Assembly (NCBI GenBank): GCA_018266795.1
Contig: JAFDZV010000026.1
Location: 63,609-127,608, forward strand
Source: Bacteroidota bacterium
GTDB lineage: Bacteria; Bacteroidota; Ignavibacteria; OLB7
Direction of reading: 5' to 3'
DNA length: 64,000 nt
Part shown: positions 1-8,311 of the stretch, in pieces
Layout: each line of letters begins with the position of its first letter
Numbering within the stretch: the first letter of the stretch is position 1
Translations under genes and position numbers: made by a program
The notes under the pieces: generated by a model
Seen by the model: only the letters and a program-made list of their open reading frames with translations
Databases searched by the model: none
Told to the model about the DNA's origin: nothing

Positions 1-1090
1 TCATGGTCAGATTGGCGAAGATGATCAATGCCGCGAACGACGGCCAGTAGGCAGAGATCGGCGCCCCCTTCAGAAGAATGGAGCGGAGCACGATCAACAG
101 GTACTTCGCCGGCACGATGGTTGTTATCGCACGAAGCACCACCGGCATGTTCTCGATCGGAAAGATGAAGCCGGAGAGGAGTTGCGTTGGAAGTACGGTG
201 GCGAAGGTCGCGAGGAAGAATGCACTCTCCTGCGTCTGCGCAACCGTGGAGATCGCCAGCCCCATGCCGAGCCCGCCGATGATGAAGAACAGCAGCGCGG
301 CCGCGAGTACGAAGAGATTCCCCTTCACCGGAACATCGAACAGAAGCCAGCCGGCGAGAATCATCAACGTTGCGAGAACCACTGCCACGATGAAGTACGG
401 GATCGTTTTCCCGAACATGAACTCGCGGCTGGAGACGGGCGACACCATGATCTGCTCGATCGTTCCGCGTTCCTTCTCCCGTACGATGGAGAGGGCCGTG
501 GAGATCACCGTGGAGATGATCATCACGTAGCCCATCAGCCCCGGGACCAGATAGCGGGAGCTTTTCAGTTCCGGGTTGAACCAGATCCGCGGCCGATAGT
601 CCACCGGTACGTAGGCGTTCACACCCGTTCGCTCGAGCACCTGCAGGCGAAGCTGTGTGGAGTAGTCCTGCGCGAAGACGTCCGCATAGGCCGCGGCGTT
701 GGTGGCAACGTTGGAGTTGCCGCCATTGACGATCGCCTGCACGTTCACCGTCTCGTTCGCAAGGATCTTCCTCGAGAAGTCCGCCGGGATCACCAGGATC
801 ACATCGGCCGTCCCCCGTTCGATCAGCTCCTGCGCCCTCTCCTCCGACGGGACATAGCCCACGAGATCGAAATACTCCGAGTGCAGATACGATCCGATGA
901 AGCGCTGCGACTCCACGGTCCTGTCCTGATCCACCACGGCGAGCTTGACATGCTTGGTGTCCAGGTTGAGCACGAAGCCGAACAGGAGCAGGGTGAAGGT
1001 CGGGACGAAGGCGAGCATTCCCAGGGAGCGCTTGTCGCGCCAGATCTGGTAGAACTCCTTCTGCGCTATCGCCAGAATTCTCTCTATCAT
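1..1090 (-). CDS. ABC-2 type transporter permease (C-terminus cut by window edge)
   Basis: Inner-membrane permease of a drug-type ABC exporter (YbhS/YbhR-like). The protein starts MIERILAIAQKEFYQIWRDK, the usual amphipathic start of ABC-2 permeases, followed by one membrane segment, a large periplasmic domain (roughly residues 45-185) and then several hydrophobic helices. The motif REKERGTIEQIMVSPV, typical of the first cytoplasmic loop after the periplasmic domain, is present. Its ATG overlaps the stop of the upstream ATPase by 4 bp (ATGA), so it is translationally coupled to it. The reading frame is still open at base 1, so the last helix and C-terminus lie outside the window. A second permease gene may follow there, as in ybhSR; that is inference. 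Confidence 0.93.
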   Translation of the reverse strand, partial: MIERILAIAQKEFYQIWRDKRSLGMLAFVPTFTLLLFGFVLNLDTKHVKLAVVDQDRTVESQRFIGSYLHSEYFDLVGYVPSEERAQELIERGTADVILVIPADFSRKILANETVNVQAIVNGGNSNVATNAAAYADVFAQDYSTQLRLQVLERTGVNAYVPVDYRPRIWFNPELKSSRYLVPGLMGYVMIISTVISTALSIVREKERGTIEQIMVSPVSSREFMFGKTIPYFIVAVVLATLMILAGWLLFDVPVKGNLFVLAAALLFFIIGGLGMGLAISTVAQTQESAFFLATFATVLPTQLLSGFIFPIENMPVVLRAITTIVPAKYLLIVLRSILLKGAPISAYWPSFAALIIFANLTM

Positions 1091-2028
1091 CGCCTTCTGT
1101 TCTCCTCTTCGATCAGATAGATGAAGATGTCCTCGAGCGACGGCTCGATCCGCTCCACGCGCGCAACGCCGATGCCGTTCGACTCCAGCAGGCTTCGGGC
1201 GCGGCGCCCCCCCTCATCGGGATCGGGCACACTGATATGAATGTTCGTGCCGAACATCGATGTCTCGCCGATCCAGTCCTTCTCCCCGCCAAGAATCGTC
1301 AGCGCGTCAGCGGGCTTCGTGGTCTCGACTTCCAGGATGGCATTCTTCATGGTGGAGACCTTCAATTCCTTCGGCGAGCCGAACGCGATCAGCCGCGCGA
1401 AGTAAAGGAAGCCGATGGTGTTGCAGTGTTCCGCCTCGTCCAGGAAGTGCGTGGTCACGAAGACGGTAACGCCCTCGTCGGAGAGGCGATAGATAAGGTC
1501 CCAGAAGTTCCGGCGGCTGATCGGATCAACGCCGCCGGTGGGCTCGTCCAAGAAGACGATGCGCGGCTCGTGGAGAATGGCTGTTGCCAGCGCCAGGCGC
1601 TGCCGCAGGCCGCCCGGCAGTTCGCGCGGGCGACGCGACTCCATCCCCTTCAGATCGGCAACCTGAATAACGTGTGCCTTGCGGGCGGCGATATTCCGGC
1701 GGGGGATTTGATAGATGCCGGCAAAGAAGTCCAGGTTCTGCTCTATCGTCAGGTCCTCGTACAGCGAGAAGCGCTGCGACATGTAGCCGATGTTGGCCTT
1801 CACCAGATCCGGCTCGCGCGCCACGTCGTAACCGGCAACGCGCGCACCGCCGGAGGTTGGGTCCAGCAATCCGCAGAGCATGCGGATCACCGTGGACTTC
1901 CCGGCGCCGTTGGGCCCAAGGAAACCGAAGATCTCACCGGCGCGCACGTTGAAGGTGACATCATCGACCGCAACGAAACTGCCGAAACGCTTCGTGAGGT
2001 GCGAGACCTCGATGGATGTCTCACTCAT
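1087..2028 (-). CDS. ABC transporter ATP-binding protein (second of two)
   Basis: Cytoplasmic ATPase of about 313 residues for the efflux pump. It shows Walker A (GPNGAGKST), a slightly altered signature (LPGGLRQRL instead of LSGGQ), Walker B plus D-loop (IVFLDEPTGGVDP) and the switch histidine region (TTHFLDEAEHC). The start was placed at MSETSIEVSHLTKRFG; this ATG overlaps the end of the preceding ATPase gene by 8 bp, and the 12 codons upstream look like read-in, not protein. In E. coli YbhF the two ATPase modules are fused, whereas here they are two overlapping genes. The two ATPases probably act as a heterodimer with the ABC-2 permease. Confidence 0.93.
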   Translation of the reverse strand: MSETSIEVSHLTKRFGSFVAVDDVTFNVRAGEIFGFLGPNGAGKSTVIRMLCGLLDPTSGGARVAGYDVAREPDLVKANIGYMSQRFSLYEDLTIEQNLDFFAGIYQIPRRNIAARKAHVIQVADLKGMESRRPRELPGGLRQRLALATAILHEPRIVFLDEPTGGVDPISRRNFWDLIYRLSDEGVTVFVTTHFLDEAEHCNTIGFLYFARLIAFGSPKELKVSTMKNAILEVETTKPADALTILGGEKDWIGETSMFGTNIHISVPDPDEGGRRARSLLESNGIGVARVERIEPSLEDIFIYLIEEENRRR

Positions 2029-3031
2029 GTGTGGTCTCCGCATTCGTCCTCTCCCCCTGCTCAACGGCCCCCTCTCCCTCCGGCTCGCCGGCGGCCGCGC
2101 GCGCGCGTTCGATCAGCGTGATGAATACGTTCTCGAGCGTCGGCGACTTGGTGCGGACCTCGACAATCGTGATGCCGGCGCCAACCAGCACGCTGCGAAT
2201 CAGATCGTTGGCATCCGCATCGGCGCCGGCAGTGTAGATGAAGTCCAGCCGGTCGCCGAAAATCTGTATGTCGTCGAAGAACGTCTTCATTGCCTCGTTC
2301 TCCTGCACGAGACCGAACGCCCGGCGCGACGGGCTGCAGACCACCTCGATCACCTTCTGCCCCAATGAACCCTTGAGCGTAGCCGGCACATCGCATGCAA
2401 GGATCGCCCCCTGGTTCATCATCGCCACACGCGTGCAGCGCTCCGCCTCGTCCAGATACGGCGTGGTAAGCATGATCGTTGTTCCCCCCTTCATCAACTC
2501 GGCAAGGAGCTTCCAGAAGTCGCGGCGCGTCACCGGATCCACACCGGTGGTCGGCTCGTCCAGGAAGATGATCTCCGGTGTGTGGATCAGCGTACAGGCA
2601 AGCGCAAGCTTCTGCTTCATGCCGCCGGAGAGCTTGTCCGCGAGGCGCGTGCGGAACGGGCCCAGGCGGGTGAACTCCAGCAACTCCTCGCGACGCTTCC
2701 GGAAATCCTTCACGCCGTTGATGCGTGCGAAGAACTCGATGTTCTCATCGATCGAGAGATCGGTATAGAGCGAGAAACGTTGCGAGAGATATCCAATGCG
2801 CCGCTTGATCTCCTCGGCCTCCGTAAGCACGTCGAACCCGAGCAGACGTGCGCCGCCGGAGTCCGGACGAAGAATCCCGCAGAGCATGCGGATGGTGGTG
2901 GTCTTCCCGGCACCGTCCGGACCCACCAGCGCGAACATCTGGCCGCGCTCCACTTCCAGCGAAACACCGGCAACGGCCTTCACCGGTCCGAACGATTTCG
3001 CGAGCGCGTCGGTATGGATTGCGAGTGCCAC
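2021..3031 (-). CDS. ABC transporter ATP-binding protein (first of two)
   Basis: 336-residue ATPase starting MALAIHTDALAKSFGPVKAV. Walker A is GPDGAGKTT, signature LSGGMKQKL, Walker B IIFLDEPTTGVDP, and the H-loop region is TTPYLDEAERC, with Pro where the switch His usually sits. The partner ATPase downstream keeps His there (TTHFLDEAEH). So this copy may carry a degenerate nucleotide site in an asymmetric heterodimer; that is inference from the one residue. The C-terminal 100 residues form the extra regulatory domain common in drug and polyketide exporters. It lies 74 bp after the HlyD gene and overlaps the next ATPase gene. Confidence 0.92.
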   Translation of the reverse strand: MALAIHTDALAKSFGPVKAVAGVSLEVERGQMFALVGPDGAGKTTTIRMLCGILRPDSGGARLLGFDVLTEAEEIKRRIGYLSQRFSLYTDLSIDENIEFFARINGVKDFRKRREELLEFTRLGPFRTRLADKLSGGMKQKLALACTLIHTPEIIFLDEPTTGVDPVTRRDFWKLLAELMKGGTTIMLTTPYLDEAERCTRVAMMNQGAILACDVPATLKGSLGQKVIEVVCSPSRRAFGLVQENEAMKTFFDDIQIFGDRLDFIYTAGADADANDLIRSVLVGAGITIVEVRTKSPTLENVFITLIERARAAAGEPEGEGAVEQGERTNAETTHE

Positions 3032-3040
3032 GATCGAGTT

Positions 3041-3078
3041 GGTCAGTCGTTAATGGTCAGTTGTCAGTCGTCGGTCAG
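3041..3078. repeat. Short GTCAGT-type intergenic repeat
   Basis: The gap between the HlyD and ATPase genes is built of imperfect heptad units such as GGTCAGT and TGTCAGT. The same family recurs, in longer form and in both orientations, at 8216-8305. It looks like a short tandemly repeated element, not coding sequence. Confidence 0.6.
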
Positions 3079-3105
3079 GTACCGCGCTGGCCACGGGCGC
3101 AACAC

Positions 3106-4107
3106 CTATTTCGACGGCGCCGTGCGGGCGCCAAGCCTCGCCTCGGCGGTGATGCCGGTCTTGAGTTCGCCGTTGGGATTGGCAACGTCGATCTGCACCT
3201 CGAACACCAGCTTCACGCGGTCATCCTTCGTCTGCACATTCTTCGGCGTGAACTCCGCCGTCGGCGAGATGTAGGTAACACGGCCGCGATAGATCTTGTC
3301 GTTGAACGTGTCGATCTTCACATCCGCCGTATCCCCCACTTTCACGCGCCCCAGCTCGTTCTCCGCCACATAGATCTTCAGCTTCACCGGATTGACCTTG
3401 GAGATCGTCACCACACCTGTGCCGATGTTCACGAACTCTCCCTGATCGACCGCACGGCGGGTAACGATGCCGTCGCCGGGAGCAAGCGCCACACAGTCCT
3501 CGATCTTCTTGTCAAGCGCCACGACCTGTGCGGCGGCCTGCTCGCGCCGCGCCCGTGCGCTCGAGACATCCTCCGGCCGGGAACCTCTGCGCAGCTTCTC
3601 CAGTCCCAGCTTCGCAGCGTTGTACTGCCGCACGGTGATGTCGTACCGGTTCTTCGCGTTCTCGTAATCCTTCTCGGCAACGCTTCCAACCTTCAGCAGA
3701 TCACCCAGGCGCCGCACGTCGTCGCCGGCGTTGTCCATGGCGAGCTTTGCCTGGCGCAGCGCCTCGTCTGCCTGCCCGACATCCTCGGAGCGCGCGCCGT
3801 TCTTCACCAGGTCGTACTGGAAGCGCGCAACGTCGACGCCGGCCGCCAACTGGCTTCGCTGCAGCCGGAGATCGCTGTCGTCAACCGTGAAGAGGGTGTC
3901 GCCGGCATGCACCACGTCCCCCTCGTGCACGTACATGTGCACCAGCGGTCCGGCAGCCCGGGCGCTGATGGTGATGTCGGTAGTCTCGATGATGCCGGAC
4001 GCCTCCAGCGAGCCATCGTCCTTCTTCGAACAACCGGTCACGGAAATCGCAACGATCGCCGCCGTGAGCGGAACAAACCGGAACACCAACCTTGAAAGAG
4101 CCTTCAT
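3106..4107 (-). CDS. HlyD-family periplasmic adaptor lipoprotein of efflux pump
   Basis: Membrane-fusion protein linking the ABC exporter to an outer-membrane channel. From the chosen ATG the protein (333 residues) begins MKALSRLVFRF and has a lipobox VTGC with the acylated Cys near residue 26. A biotinyl-lipoyl-like half follows (GPLVHMYVHEGDVV), then a long alpha-helical hairpin rich in Ala, Glu and Arg, the second lipoyl half and a beta-barrel domain (VTYISPTAEFTPK). A longer reading frame runs 29 codons upstream, but those residues do not resemble a signal peptide. It sits between the tetR gene (83 bp upstream) and the ATPases, the same order as ybhG-ybhF-ybhSR. Confidence 0.92.
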   Translation of the reverse strand: MKALSRLVFRFVPLTAAIVAISVTGCSKKDDGSLEASGIIETTDITISARAAGPLVHMYVHEGDVVHAGDTLFTVDDSDLRLQRSQLAAGVDVARFQYDLVKNGARSEDVGQADEALRQAKLAMDNAGDDVRRLGDLLKVGSVAEKDYENAKNRYDITVRQYNAAKLGLEKLRRGSRPEDVSSARARREQAAAQVVALDKKIEDCVALAPGDGIVTRRAVDQGEFVNIGTGVVTISKVNPVKLKIYVAENELGRVKVGDTADVKIDTFNDKIYRGRVTYISPTAEFTPKNVQTKDDRVKLVFEVQIDVANPNGELKTGITAEARLGARTAPSK

Positions 4108-4190
4108 TGTATCGTCGTGTTCGTTGAACTGAATCTGGGATCGTCCGTCCGTCGCGAGCCGCGGCCGTACGGCCGGCAGGCAGAGGCCCA

Positions 4191-4886
4191 TCAACGGCGC
4201 CGCGGGCGAGACTGGCCGGGAGGGCCGCCGCTGCCACCCGGCAGCGCAAAAAGTTTCGATGCAGGCCGCGTCTCATCTCCACCACCGATCAACTCGCTCT
4301 TGGCCTCCTCCGTCAGCATTCCCTCCAGCATCACACGCAGGATGGAACGGAAGACGTCGGGAGGTGTATGCGGCACAAGCGCCAGGGTTTCCGGAGTCAT
4401 CATGTGCTGCACCAGACCGTAGAACATCATCACGAAGAGCTGCGGATCCACGTCGCGCCGGAGCTTGCCGCGGCGCGCACCCTGTGCGAAGAGCTGCTCG
4501 AAGAGAGGAAGTATCCGGTCGCGCCGGAACTCCTCCATCTCGCGGACGATATGCGGTGCCTTGCGCTGCATATCCTCGAAGTGAGATCGCCCTATGCGGG
4601 AGATCCGCATGCCGATCGTGGTCATGATCGTCCGCAGCTTCACCACGAACGGCATCTCGCGCGCCTCCACCAGCCGCTTGAGCTCCCCCTCAAGCTCGTC
4701 CTTCATCTGCCGCATGCAGACGGCCAGCATATCATCCTTGCTCTCGAAGTGCAGGTAGAGCGTCTTCTTGCTGATGCCGAGCTCCGATGCGATCTCGTCG
4801 GTCGTTACGCTGCAGAAGCCGCGTGCGAAGAAGAGCTCCTGCGCCTTCCCGATAATCTGGTCACGTATGGTCTGGTCCGATTCCAT
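4191..4886 (-). CDS. TetR/AcrR-family transcriptional regulator
   Basis: 231-residue DNA-binding repressor. The N-terminal helix-turn-helix is typical: ARGFCSVTTDEIASELGISK followed by KTLYLHFESKDDML. The ligand-binding C-terminal half has the all-helical composition of the family, and the tail is basic and Pro/Gly-rich. It is the first gene of the efflux operon and probably represses it, since a near-palindrome lies 32 bp upstream of the start. Ligand unknown. Confidence 0.93.
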   Translation of the reverse strand: MESDQTIRDQIIGKAQELFFARGFCSVTTDEIASELGISKKTLYLHFESKDDMLAVCMRQMKDELEGELKRLVEAREMPFVVKLRTIMTTIGMRISRIGRSHFEDMQRKAPHIVREMEEFRRDRILPLFEQLFAQGARRGKLRRDVDPQLFVMMFYGLVQHMMTPETLALVPHTPPDVFRSILRVMLEGMLTEEAKSELIGGGDETRPASKLFALPGGSGGPPGQSRPRRR

Positions 4887-4917
4887 GCCTGCTCGGTCCG
4901 CATCGACGCGGGACCAT

Positions 4918-4945
4918 GGAAACTATTTTGGTTTCATGAGTTTCC
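4918..4945. promoter_or_regulatory. Candidate operator for the TetR regulator
   Basis: In the 5' region of the tetR gene, GAAAC-N7-GTTTC (4919-4935) forms a 17-bp inverted repeat, and a second GTTTCC arm at 4940-4945 pairs with GGAAAC at 4918-4923. Spacing and AT-rich centre suit a TetR dimer site. Assignment is by position only. Confidence 0.35.
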
Positions 4946-5063
4946 GAACATACCGCCCCGCATACTACGGGCCAACGAAAAAGTTTCACGGGACAGTACG
5001 TGGGGCCTGAGGTGCACTCCGGCCCCTTCCTCCGAATGGACATCTCGTGGTCGCCGCGGATCG

Positions 5064-5085
5064 GTCGCGGAGGAAACGCCGCGAC
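5064..5085 (-). terminator. GC-rich hairpin downstream of DUF3052 gene
   Basis: GTCGCGG (5064-5070) pairs with CCGCGAC (5079-5085), 41 nt past the stop of the DUF3052 gene. There is no U-tract. A close relative of the same hairpin lies at 49474-49495 behind another gene. Confidence 0.4.
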
Positions 5086-5125
5086 AACTCAGGGGAACGT
5101 ATCAAGGATCGATCCCCTCCCGTAC

Positions 5126-5539
5126 TCAACGCTGCTTCCGGTCCCGTAGGCGGATAACAAACTTCAACGCGGTCCACGTTGCATCGATCGCGCAGATCTT
5201 CACGTCAACCAGTCCGGCACCGAGGCCGATACTGTGGACAATGTCGAATGTGACGTCCGTCGCAACGCCCGAACTCTTCTTGGGCCATGCAACCCAGAGC
5301 ATGCCGTTGGGGGCAAGCGTTGCAGCCAGCTTCGGGAATCGGGTCGCCAGTTCCCCGGCACGCGGTGTGAAGAAGAGAAGGAAGTCCATCGGCGCGCGAG
5401 GCATCTTCACGATCTTCAGGTCCGAAGGCAGCTCACCAAGCGTTCCGGAGAAGCCCTCCGGAGCGTTCACGAACGTCGCGCGCATTCCCTCCCTGATGCC
5501 GAGTTTCCTGATGAGCGGAGTCGAAGAATAGTCCGGCAT
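5126..5539 (-). CDS. DUF3052 family protein
   Basis: Small cytoplasmic protein of 137 residues with the full DUF3052 pattern: N-terminal YSSTPLIRKLGIREG, central LLFF segment, APNGMLWVAWPKKSSG and C-terminal LVDVKICAIDATW. Biochemical role is unknown in this family. The start at MPDYSSTPL fits family length; the 50 codons upstream are read-through of a CCTGG/CTTGG repeat. The neighbour upstream is a yraN homologue separated by that repeat. Confidence 0.88.
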   Translation of the reverse strand: MPDYSSTPLIRKLGIREGMRATFVNAPEGFSGTLGELPSDLKIVKMPRAPMDFLLFFTPRAGELATRFPKLAATLAPNGMLWVAWPKKSSGVATDVTFDIVHSIGLGAGLVDVKICAIDATWTALKFVIRLRDRKQR

Positions 5540-5551
5540 GATGGCAGCAGC

Positions 5552-5682
5552 TGGTTCCTGGTTTGCAGTGCTTGGTATTTGGTTCCTGGCTCTTGGCGTT
5601 TGGTGCCTGGCGGCGCATCTGCCGGAGACAACCGGATTGCGAAGCCTCAGGAACCAAGCACGAAACACAAGGCGCGAAGTAC
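5552..5682. repeat. Inverted CTTGG/CCAAG heptad-like repeat
   Basis: One side (5552-5609) is made of units like GGTTCCTGG, GTGCTTGG and TTTGGTGCC. After a spacer, the other side (5650-5682) has the complement-like AGGAACCAAGCACGAA. The same family occurs at 34497-34612. It lies exactly between two housekeeping genes. Confidence 0.55.
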
Positions 5683-5694
5683 AACGCACCAGGA

Positions 5695-6075
5695 TCAGAA
5701 CGCTCCGATGTAGTGCCGGATCTCCGGCCTGCCTCCCGTGCCGGTCACATAGTCTATCGCCACCACATCGAATCGGGCCTCGTAGTCCTCCACCTGATTG
5801 ATGAAGACGAATCCCTGGGCCACCGCCCGGATGGTACGCCGCTTCGCCATCGTGATGGACTCCTCCGGCAGCCCGAAGCCGTGGGAGCGCCGCGCCTTCA
5901 CCTCCACGAACACGTACACGGCCCCATCGCGCATTACGATGTCGATCTCTCCGGCCCGGCCGAATCGGAAGTTCTTCTTCACCAGCCGGTACCCCAGACC
6001 AAGCAGATAGTTCAGTGCGATCTCCTCGTGCTCCGCACCGAAATCCCGGCGATTGAATCCCCGGTGCTCATCCAT
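5695..6075 (-). CDS. YraN/UPF0102 family nuclease-fold protein
   Basis: 126-residue protein with the UPF0102 arrangement of a PD-(D/E)xK nuclease core: helix HEEIALNYLLGLGY, then GRAGEIDIVMRDG with the metal-binding Asp, then FVEVKARRS with the E-x-K, and a C-terminal RFDVVAIDYV strand. The start at MDEHRGFNRRDFG gives the usual family length. Substrate unknown, although the family is often next to DNA-processing or tRNA-related genes. Confidence 0.88.
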   Translation of the reverse strand: MDEHRGFNRRDFGAEHEEIALNYLLGLGYRLVKKNFRFGRAGEIDIVMRDGAVYVFVEVKARRSHGFGLPEESITMAKRRTIRAVAQGFVFINQVEDYEARFDVVAIDYVTGTGGRPEIRHYIGAF

Positions 6076-6414
6076 GACGCGCCTCCCGATAAGGGTATCA
6101 TGGGGGAAGCCGCAGCAACATCGCCAAATCGGCCCAGAATTCCGCAATCGCTTCAAATACGCATTCAGACGCCGTTCCACGGCCGCCACTTATTCACCTC
6201 CCACCGCCACTTGCTCGATGGAATAGGCCAGTTGCTCGTTTGCCGTAACGGCCGCGAAATGCGAGCGCGATATTTGTGCCGTACCACGAAGGAAGCTCCC
6301 ACACAATGAGCAGAGGATGGCGCCGTAACGGCGGCCGGGAAGGGATGGTGAACAAATCGGATAAGGGTTGGCCCGGAGCATAGCGCCGGAAGTTTCCGGA
6401 TCAACCCACTCCCT

Positions 6415-6445
6415 CGATGGGTCAGGAGATTCTCCTGACCCATCG
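6415..6445. repeat. 31-bp perfect palindrome
   Basis: CGATGGGTCAGGAGA (6415-6429), one central T, then its exact reverse complement (6431-6445). There is no U-tract after it (TTAAT follows). It could be a bidirectional terminator, a protein-binding site or a repetitive extragenic palindrome. Confidence 0.85.
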
Positions 6446-6693
6446 TTAATATCGGGCACGCCCCCTCCCCGCAATCACGCCGGCGAAGCCGCCCGGCCAC
6501 CGAACAGTCCGTTGATGCCCCACCGGGCGACGGTCTTGATTGCCGGCATACCGGGAGGAACCGGCGGGACCAGGCCCCGCCTGCCAATCCTGTCCGGACC
6601 GGATTGCAAGCGATCGGCTCACGGAACAATCGGACCGAACCCGGCATTGTGCATGTGATCTGCGGTGGATGATCCTGGGGCACCGAACAGCCG

Positions 6694-6720
6694 GCGTATT
6701 CCGGGCAGGCCGGAATACGC
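6694..6720. repeat. 11-bp inverted repeat hairpin
   Basis: GCGTATTCCGG (6694-6704) and CCGGAATACGC (6710-6720) form a perfect stem with a 5-base loop inside the yraN-tyrS gap. Confidence 0.75.
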
Positions 6721-6992
6721 ACGACTGCATCCGGAAGGAAAGAGTCGCTGCCGCTCCCCGTGATTCGCCGTGGCCCTTGATTCACCATGGAAGGGCAACG
6801 GTGATGGCCGGGGCCGCAAGACCCTTGAGGGGGCGGAACTGCGCGGATGGCGGGCACATTCGTCATACACGGTATGCACGCCGTCATACCCGATATGTGG
6901 GCTCCCCTTCGCAGCGGCAGACGCCCGCGTAGCCGGGGCTTCTCCCCTCGGAGCTGCATGCATTGAAGCGCCGAACGGTTCAACGAGAGCGG

Positions 6993-8204
6993 CTACTTCA
7001 CCAGCCGGAGGAACTTGCGGCGCCCGACCTTCAGCACCGAATCGCCATCAGGCACGTGAACGAAGTTCACATCCTCCACCTTTGTTCCATCCAGCGAGAC
7101 TCCGCCTCCCTGAATCAGACGGCGCGCCTCTCCTTTCGATGCCGCCAGCCCGGCGCGCACAATCAGGTCGATCAACGGTGTCGGCTCCTCAACGGCGAAG
7201 CTCTCCATCTCCTCCGGCACATCACGCTTCACGAAGATCCGGTCGAACTCCTCCTCCGCCTTGGCAGCCGTTCCCTCACTGGTGTAGCGGGCAACCACCT
7301 CGCGAGCGAGACGCCGCTTGGCGTCGCGGGGATGCAGCGCTCCGCTCTCGAGATCGGCAACGATCCCTGCAACCTGCGCGTTCGGGTAGAAGAGGGCCAG
7401 ACGGAAGTACGTGGGCATCAGCTCATCCGGCATCGAGAGCAGCTTGCCGAACATGTCGTTCGGAAAATCGTGCAGGCCCACGTAGTTGCCCAGCGACTTG
7501 GACATCTTCTCCCTGCCGTCCGTTCCGACAAGAAGGGGGCAGGTGATGATCGCCTGCGGATCGATACCGTAGGAGCGTTGAAGCTCGCGGCCCACGAGAA
7601 GGTTGAACTTCTGATCGGTGCCGCCAAGCTCTACATCCGCCTTGATCGCAACGGAGTCCATTCCCTGTGCAAGCGGGTAGAGAAACTCGTGGAGCGAAAT
7701 CGGCTGCTCCCCTTCGAAGCGCTTGTGGAAGTCATCACGCTCGAGCATCTGCGAGACGGTGTAACGCGAGGCCAGCGCGATCACTTCCGCGAAGTTCATC
7801 TTCGCCAGCCACTCGGAGTTGTACACCATCTGAATGCGCTTGCCGGCGAGCACCTTCGTGGCCTGTTCGAAGTAGCTCCGCCCATTGCGCTGCGTCTCCT
7901 CGATCGAAAGCGCGGGGCGAGTCTTGGAACGTCCGCTCGGGTCGCCGATCATCGCCGTGAAGTCCCCCACGATCAGGATGGCCTGGTGCCCCAGGTCCTG
8001 GAAGTCGCGCATCTTCTGCAGCACGACGGCGTGCCCCAGATGAAGATCGGGCGCTGACGGATCGGCTCCCAGCTTCACGTTGAGAGGCTTGCCGCTCGCG
8101 ATCGAGCGCTCGAGCTTCTGCGCGAGTTCCTCCTCCGGGATGATCTCCTCCGTGCAGCGACGGATCAGATCCATCTGTTCGTTGACCGATGGGAAAGTGG
8201 GCAT
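6993..8204 (-). CDS. tyrS: Tyrosyl-tRNA synthetase
   Basis: 403-residue class I aminoacyl-tRNA synthetase charging tRNA-Tyr. The HIGH motif is HLGH within APDLHLGHAVV, and the KMSKS loop is intact (REKMSKSLGNYV). The sequence GADPSAPDLHLGH and the GDFTAMIGDPSGRS stretch mark the TyrZ-like branch of bacterial TyrRS. The C-terminal 65 residues form an S4 RNA-binding domain (KGEARRLIQGGGVSLDG). Length is normal. The start MPTFPSVNEQMDLI fits the family. Confidence 0.97.
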   Translation of the reverse strand: MPTFPSVNEQMDLIRRCTEEIIPEEELAQKLERSIASGKPLNVKLGADPSAPDLHLGHAVVLQKMRDFQDLGHQAILIVGDFTAMIGDPSGRSKTRPALSIEETQRNGRSYFEQATKVLAGKRIQMVYNSEWLAKMNFAEVIALASRYTVSQMLERDDFHKRFEGEQPISLHEFLYPLAQGMDSVAIKADVELGGTDQKFNLLVGRELQRSYGIDPQAIITCPLLVGTDGREKMSKSLGNYVGLHDFPNDMFGKLLSMPDELMPTYFRLALFYPNAQVAGIVADLESGALHPRDAKRRLAREVVARYTSEGTAAKAEEEFDRIFVKRDVPEEMESFAVEEPTPLIDLIVRAGLAASKGEARRLIQGGGVSLDGTKVEDVNFVHVPDGDSVLKVGRRKFLRLVK

Positions 8205-8215
8205 CTCGATGTATC

Positions 8216-8305
8216 GTCAGTCGTTAGTAGTCAGTTGTCAGTAGTTCGTGGTCAGTTGTGTGCAGTCCGTATCAACTACTGACTACCGACAACTCACCAC
8301 TGACA
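8216..8305. repeat. GTCAGTT heptad-like repeat with inverted half
   Basis: The tyrS-smpB gap consists almost wholly of units such as GTTAGTA, GTCAGTT and GTCAGTA (8216-8257), then the inverted form CAACTACTGACTACC and CAACTCACCACTGAC (8273-8305). The two halves can pair as a long imperfect hairpin. Same family as 3041-3078. Confidence 0.65.
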
Positions 8306-8311
8306 CGGCTC

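Larger units (their letters stand above)
6076..6992. other. 917-bp gene-free gap dense in palindromes
   Basis: No reading frame here resembles a known protein, and frames on both strands have irregular composition. Instead the gap is full of short inverted repeats, including those listed separately at 6415-6445 and 6694-6720, a CCGGAA/TTCCGG pair at 6386-6399 and AATCC/GGATT around GTCCGGAC at 6586-6605. It lies between yraN and tyrS. A structured RNA cannot be excluded. Confidence 0.5.

Noticed and set aside
6165..6983. 272-codon minus-strand frame in the yraN-tyrS gap
   Set aside because: Cys/Arg/Pro/Gly-rich composition, no ribosome binding site, runs through perfect palindromes; no resemblance to a protein family.
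6076..6992. tmRNA (ssrA) gene near smpB
   Set aside because: No tRNA-Ala-like ends, no GGGGCTGA-type start and no tag-peptide frame found on either strand.
8216..8305. CRISPR-like array
   Set aside because: Units are 7-8 bp and degenerate with no spacers of constant length; it is a heptad-type repeat.
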